Made by a program: the position numbers and the translations under genes
Shown here: positions 4,213-7,828 of the stretch, piece by piece
Position numbering within the stretch: the first letter of the stretch is position 1
How the letters are laid out: the number at the start of each line of letters is the position of its first letter
Notes under the pieces: generated by a model
What the model was told of the DNA's origin: nothing
The model's database searches: none
The model's input: only the letters and a program-made list of their open reading frames with translations
Assembly: GCA_020052215.1 (NCBI GenBank)
Contig: JAGVPN010000440.1
Coordinates: forward strand, 1 to 7,828
DNA from: Syntrophobacterales bacterium
GTDB taxonomy: Bacteria; Desulfobacterota; Desulfobaccia; Desulfobaccales; 0-14-0-80-60-11
Direction of reading: 5' to 3'
Length of the DNA stretch: 7,828 bases

Positions 4213-6237
4213 ATGAAAAAGCAACCGATTATTCTCATAGTGGACGACGAACCGGCTATCCTGGAGTTGGTCAAGGATATTTTGTCGCCGGCCGGCTACC
4301 TGGTGAACACCGCCAGCAACGGCAAGGAGGCCCTGGCGGCGATCCAGGCGCATCCCTACGATCTGGTGCTCACCGATATGATTATGCCCCAGATGGGGGG
4401 TATGGAATTAGTGCAATACCTGCGTCTCCACCATCCTGAGACCCTGGTGATTGTCTTCACCGGTTTTGCCTCTTACCAGGACGCGGTGGATGCCGTGAAG
4501 CTCGGGGCCTTCGATTACCTCCCCAAGCCCTTGCAGCCCGAAATCCTGCGTCATGCCATCGAGCGGGCCCTGGATTACCAAAGCCTGTTGCGGTCGCAAC
4601 GGGATTTGGAGACGGTGTTCCAGGGGGCCGAGTCCCTGGGTTGGCAGGCCCTGGAGTTAGTCTCCGCCACTCCCGAGGCTGCGATCCTGGGAGAGTTGCG
4701 GGAGCAGGCCTGGCAGCAGAAAGACCTCAAAGAGGTGGGCCGTATTTGCCTGGAAGCCGCCCAGAAATTGCTGAAGGTGACCAACAGTTCCATCTTCCTC
4801 TATGATGCCGTCCGGGGCCAGTTTTCCGGGCTGGCGGCGTTAGGACCCGATTCGGAGTCCAAGACCGGCGCCATGATCACCGCCGAAGGGGTCATGGGTT
4901 ACGTGGCCACCCACCGGCGTCCTTTGCTGGTCCCCGATCTGAGCCGGGACTCGCAATTATCCCTCATGCCCCGGCGCACCACCTACCAGACCAACAGCTT
5001 CATGGTCATCCCGCTGACGGGATATAAATTTTGGGGAGTGATTAACTTAGCCGACCGGGAGGATAAAAACCCCTTTGGCTCCCGGGATCTCTTCCTGGGC
5101 TGGCTGATGGGCCGGCTGCTGGTGGAGGTCTTGGAGTCCAGGGAAGCGCCCGAGGAGGTGTTCATCCCGTCTTTGACCTCCTGGATCACCAAAGAGATCC
5201 CGGTGGGCATGGCGTTTATGGGCCAGGACCTCAAGGTGGTCCAGTCCAACCCGGCCCTGGAGCGGATGGTCAGTTTAGCCAAGGCGAACCTGGTGGGACA
5301 AAACCTCTTCTCCTGCCTGGGATTAAGCGCCACGGACCGGGACAGTCTGGAACAGGCCTTCCGACAAGTCCTGGCCAGCCAGGAGCCCCGGGAATTCTTT
5401 TCCCTGAAGTCTTCTCCCCAGGATAATGGGGTGCGTTACCTGGCTATCAAAATGTTTTCGGTGCCGGATGAACGCATCGCTCTCCGGGGATTGCTCCTGG
5501 TGGAGGATGTGTCCGAGGCGGAACAGCTCAAACAGCGTCTGGAACTTTACGAGCATCTGGCCATCATGGGCAAGCTCACTCTCTGCGTGGCCCACGAGTT
5601 GAACAACCCTCTGGACGGCATCCGGCGTTACCTGTCCCTGGCCATCATCAAGAAAGAGGACCCTGGGAGCGTGGAACGCTACCTCACGGAGGCCCAGAAA
5701 GGTCTCCAGAAGATGTCCCTGAGCATCAAGAGCCTGATGTTCTCGGCCAATCCTTTCAAAGGGCCGCCCCGATCCAGCGACACGGTGCTCAACTTGCTCC
5801 AGGACGCCATCAAGATCATGATGTTTCAGGCCAGCGACCAGCGGGTGCAGGTAGATTTCTCGGCGCCCCCGGAGTTCGAAAAGATCGTCACCGAGGCGGA
5901 CCTTTATTACGTGTTCATCAATCTCATCAAGAATGCCCTCCAGGCCATGCCCCAGGGAGGCCGCCTGGAGATAAAGTGCTCTCTTCATAACCGCCAGATG
6001 GAGATTGCCTTTCAGGACAACGGCGCCGGTCTCACGCCCGAGGAGATGGACCACATCTTTCAGCCGTTTTATTCCACCAAAGAGGGTGCCCAGGGATTGG
6101 GGTTGGGATTACCCATTTGCCAAAAGATCCTGGCGCGCTACGATGGCAGTTTAAAGGTGGAAAGCCAGCCCAGGCAGGGCGCCACCGTTCGGGTGCTTCT
6201 GCCCTATGCCGAATCGGGAGTATTGCATGGCAAATAA
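4213..6237 (+). CDS. Receiver-GAF-PAS sensor histidine kinase
   Basis: This 674-residue cytoplasmic kinase has no membrane segment or signal peptide. An N-terminal receiver domain (about 4-122) keeps D11, D12, phospho-acceptor D55, T83 and K105. A helical linker leads to a GAF-like sensor (about 165-310, with SIFLYDAVRGQFSGLAAL and GVINLADRED), then a PAS-like domain (about 322-437), then a HisKA dimerisation helix with H461 in VAHELNNPLDGI. The HATPase domain shows the N box INLIKNALQAM (569-579), G1 DNGAGL (602-607), F box IFQPFYSTK (615-623) and G2 GLGLGL (628-633). All key kinase residues are present, so it should be active. The receiver at the N-terminus probably serves as an input from another kinase, or as a phosphate sink. 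In-frame TAG at 4207-4209 fixes the start at 4213. It starts 40 nt after rmlB and overlaps the next regulator by 11 nt; that regulator is the likely partner. The sensed signal is unknown. Confidence 0.9.
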   Translation: MKKQPIILIVDDEPAILELVKDILSPAGYLVNTASNGKEALAAIQAHPYDLVLTDMIMPQMGGMELVQYLRLHHPETLVIVFTGFASYQDAVDAVKLGAFDYLPKPLQPEILRHAIERALDYQSLLRSQRDLETVFQGAESLGWQALELVSATPEAAILGELREQAWQQKDLKEVGRICLEAAQKLLKVTNSSIFLYDAVRGQFSGLAALGPDSESKTGAMITAEGVMGYVATHRRPLLVPDLSRDSQLSLMPRRTTYQTNSFMVIPLTGYKFWGVINLADREDKNPFGSRDLFLGWLMGRLLVEVLESREAPEEVFIPSLTSWITKEIPVGMAFMGQDLKVVQSNPALERMVSLAKANLVGQNLFSCLGLSATDRDSLEQAFRQVLASQEPREFFSLKSSPQDNGVRYLAIKMFSVPDERIALRGLLLVEDVSEAEQLKQRLELYEHLAIMGKLTLCVAHELNNPLDGIRRYLSLAIIKKEDPGSVERYLTEAQKGLQKMSLSIKSLMFSANPFKGPPRSSDTVLNLLQDAIKIMMFQASDQRVQVDFSAPPEFEKIVTEADLYYVFINLIKNALQAMPQGGRLEIKCSLHNRQMEIAFQDNGAGLTPEEMDHIFQPFYSTKEGAQGLGLGLPICQKILARYDGSLKVESQPRQGATVRVLLPYAESGVLHGK

Positions 6238-7636
6238 AGATATTCTGGTCGTGGATGACGATGCCCTGGTATGCGAGTCTCTCAAGGAAATGCTCATTCT
6301 GGAGGGCCTCAGCGCCGATGCGGTGCTGGATGGCCAGGCCGCCCTGGCCAAGATCAAGAACGATCACTATCAGATGATCCTCTCGGATATCCAGATGCCC
6401 GGGCTCAACGGCTTCGAGTTATTGAAGGAGTTGAAAGGCCGCTCTCCCGATACCACAGTCATTTTCATTACCGGCCACGGCCACATTGCCGGGGCCGTGG
6501 AGGCCATCAAACTGGGGGCCTACGACTACATTGTCAAGCCCATCGACGATCTGCGTCTCAAACTCACCATCAGCCACGCCCTGGAGCAAAAGAAGCTGCA
6601 GGCTTCCTACGACTCCTTGAAAAAGCGGATCAAGCCCTGGAACCTGGATGAGACCCTGGTGTTCGGGGACCGGAAAATGGACCAGCTCCTGGGACTGGTG
6701 CACACCATTGCCGACACTATGGCCACGGTGCTGATCACCGGTGAATCCGGCACCGGCAAGTCCATGCTGGCCCACTATATTCACACGCACTCGCACCGCC
6801 GGGAAGGGCCTTTTGTCAAGATCAGCTGCGGTTCGCTGTCCGAGACCCTGTTGGAGAGCGAGCTTTTCGGTCACGTGCGCGGCTCTTTTACCGGCGCCAT
6901 CCGGGATAAGAAGGGCAAATTCGAGGAGGCCAACCGGGGCACCATCTTCCTGGACGACATCAACTCGGCCTCCCCCAATTTACAGATCAAATTCCTGCGG
7001 GTCCTCCAGGAAAAGATCATCGAACCCGTGGGGGGAAATGTCCCTATCCAGACGGATGTCAGGATCATCACAGCTACCAATACTTTGCTGCAAGACGAGG
7101 TGGCCAAGCAGAACTTCCGGGAAGACCTGTACTACCGCATCAACGTGGTCTCTTTCACCATTCCGCCTTTACGAGACCGTTTGAGCGACATTGAGCCGCT
7201 GGCGAACCATTTCATCAGCCAGTTCAACCGGGTTCACCACCGGGAGATCAAGGGTATCTCCAAGAGCGCCCTGCAAGTCTGTCTCCAATATCCGTGGCCG
7301 GGCAATGTCCGGGAGTTGGAAAATGTCGTGGAACGGGCGGTCATCTTGAGTCCCGGGGAGTTTATCGTCCCCGAATCGCTGCCGGCCAATATCAGAGAAA
7401 GCCAGCCGGCGACCTCCGGGGAAGCCTTCAAGCACCTGACGCTGGAAGAGGCCATGGAGCGGGCCGAGAAGCAGTTCATCCTGGAAACCCTGGAATCTTT
7501 TAGCTGGAACCGCCAACTCAGCGCCCGCACCCTGGGGGTCAGCCGCACCACCCTGTTCAACAAGATGCGGCGGTTGCACCTGGTGGATCCCCGGCGTTCA
7601 GCGCCCGAGAGCCTCACCGAATCCACCTCTTCTTAG
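6227..7636 (+). CDS. NtrC-family sigma-54-dependent response regulator
   Basis: The 469-residue activator has the three NtrC domains. The receiver (1-120) has D10-D12, phospho-acceptor D54, T82 and K104. The AAA+ domain (about 142-385) has Walker A GESGTGKS (172-179), the sigma-54 contact loop as GSFTGA (219-224), Walker B FLDD (241-244), FREDLYYR with arginines R298 and R304, and WPGNVRELENVVERAV (357-372). A Fis-type helix-turn-helix ends the protein (about 410-453, LGVSRTTLFNKMRRL). It should bind DNA and remodel sigma-54 RNA polymerase with ATP when phosphorylated. Two features differ from the usual: GSFTGA for GAFTGA, and D-D for D-E in Walker B. The ATG at 6227 is preferred because CGGGAG (6215-6220) lies 6 nt upstream and the receiver begins at once; an ATG at 6206 would add seven residues. 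The 11-nt overlap with the kinase gene points to coupled synthesis. Target promoters are not evident. Confidence 0.93.
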   Translation: MANKDILVVDDDALVCESLKEMLILEGLSADAVLDGQAALAKIKNDHYQMILSDIQMPGLNGFELLKELKGRSPDTTVIFITGHGHIAGAVEAIKLGAYDYIVKPIDDLRLKLTISHALEQKKLQASYDSLKKRIKPWNLDETLVFGDRKMDQLLGLVHTIADTMATVLITGESGTGKSMLAHYIHTHSHRREGPFVKISCGSLSETLLESELFGHVRGSFTGAIRDKKGKFEEANRGTIFLDDINSASPNLQIKFLRVLQEKIIEPVGGNVPIQTDVRIITATNTLLQDEVAKQNFREDLYYRINVVSFTIPPLRDRLSDIEPLANHFISQFNRVHHREIKGISKSALQVCLQYPWPGNVRELENVVERAVILSPGEFIVPESLPANIRESQPATSGEAFKHLTLEEAMERAEKQFILETLESFSWNRQLSARTLGVSRTTLFNKMRRLHLVDPRRSAPESLTESTSS

Positions 7637-7699
7637 TCCCGCCAGAGTCGGCCGGCTGGTCTTCCTTTTCGGCGTTTTTGTGCTTATACTAGAGGGAGT

Positions 7700-7727
7700 T
7701 ATCAGCGTTCAGCAGTCAGCTATCAGC
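7700..7727. repeat. Four tandem heptamers of the form NNTCAGC
   Basis: TATCAGC, GTTCAGC, AGTCAGC and TATCAGC follow one another without gaps at 7700-7727, 63 nt after the response regulator stop. The five-base core TCAGC is constant and the first two bases vary. Similar heptanucleotide arrays are known between genes in cyanobacteria and, from memory, other environmental bacteria. Function is unknown. Confidence 0.65.
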
Positions 7728-7778
7728 AAAAACCAGGACTTATAGCAAGTTGCCGTCAAACAAGTAATAATCCGAATT

Positions 7779-7806
7779 GTAGGGGCGGTTCGCGAACCGC
7801 CCCTAC
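7779..7806. repeat. Perfect 28-bp palindrome, REP-like
   Basis: Every base from 7779 to 7792 pairs with its partner between 7793 and 7806; the centre is CGCG and the ends are GTAGGGGCGG and CCGCCCCTAC. As it has no loop it would form a cruciform or, as RNA, a hairpin with a few unpaired central bases. From memory, 'GTAGGGGCGG...CCGCCCCTAC' palindromes are common dispersed intergenic repeats. It may also act as a bidirectional transcription barrier, though no U-run follows. Confidence 0.7.
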
Positions 7807-7828
7807 GGTGGTTGCGATCATAAAGCCA

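Noticed and set aside
3069..4274. 401-codon open frame on the minus strand opposite rmlB
   Set aside because: It lies wholly opposite a gene with clear catalytic motifs. The predicted protein has no recognisable family, and long antisense frames are expected in GC-rich coding sequence.
7637..7680. Intrinsic terminator after the response regulator
   Set aside because: GCCG/CGGC arms before TTTTT exist, but the stem is only 4 bp with a long loop, and the GCCAG/CTGG alternative is mismatched. It is too weak to list as a feature.
7681..7690. TATACT (7685-7690) as a -10 element after the response regulator
   Set aside because: The hexamer is good, but the base positions 17 nt upstream read TTCCTT, and no gene follows within the window to support it.

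Overview
The window reads as a chromosomal segment of a GC-rich, Gram-negative-type bacterium. The best guess is a deltaproteobacterium-like lineage (Desulfobacterota, for example a Desulfobacca or Syntrophobacter relative). This rests on the gene mix (OFA-type anion transporter, a receiver-GAF-PAS histidine kinase next to an NtrC-type sigma-54 activator, rml genes) and on short palindromic repeats between genes. It is inference; there is no rRNA or other taxonomic marker here.

Layout. Bases 1-210 are the 3' end of a major facilitator transporter resembling the oxalate/formate antiporter family. A 231-nt gap with two strong stem-loops follows. At 442-1098 lies a small membrane protein with the fold signature of site-2 proteases (peptidase M50) but with every recognisable metal and catalytic residue replaced, so it looks like a pseudoprotease. 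Bases 1099-1555 are non-coding and carry a double-hairpin repeat and a plausible sigma-70-type promoter. Bases 1556-4172 hold three nucleotide-sugar genes: a short RmlC-like cupin, RmlD (dTDP-4-dehydrorhamnose reductase) and RmlB (dTDP-glucose 4,6-dehydratase). A C/G-tract hairpin repeat separates the first two; rmlD and rmlB overlap by 4 nt. No rmlA is present.

Bases 4213-7636 encode a two-component pair that overlaps by 11 nt: a soluble receiver-GAF-PAS histidine kinase and an NtrC-family sigma-54-dependent response regulator. The kinase begins only 40 nt after rmlB on the same strand, so the sugar genes and the regulatory pair may share a transcript. That makes surface polysaccharide a possible, unproven, target or neighbouring function. 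The last 192 nt are non-coding and contain a four-copy heptamer repeat and a perfect 28-bp palindrome.

All genes lie on the plus strand. I found no CRISPR array, tRNA, rRNA, transposase or phage gene. The main oddities are the M50 pseudoprotease, the four different repeat types in the gaps, the unusual Walker B motif of the sigma-54 activator, and a small hairpin over the kinase ribosome-binding site. I do not see a clearly new multi-gene system.
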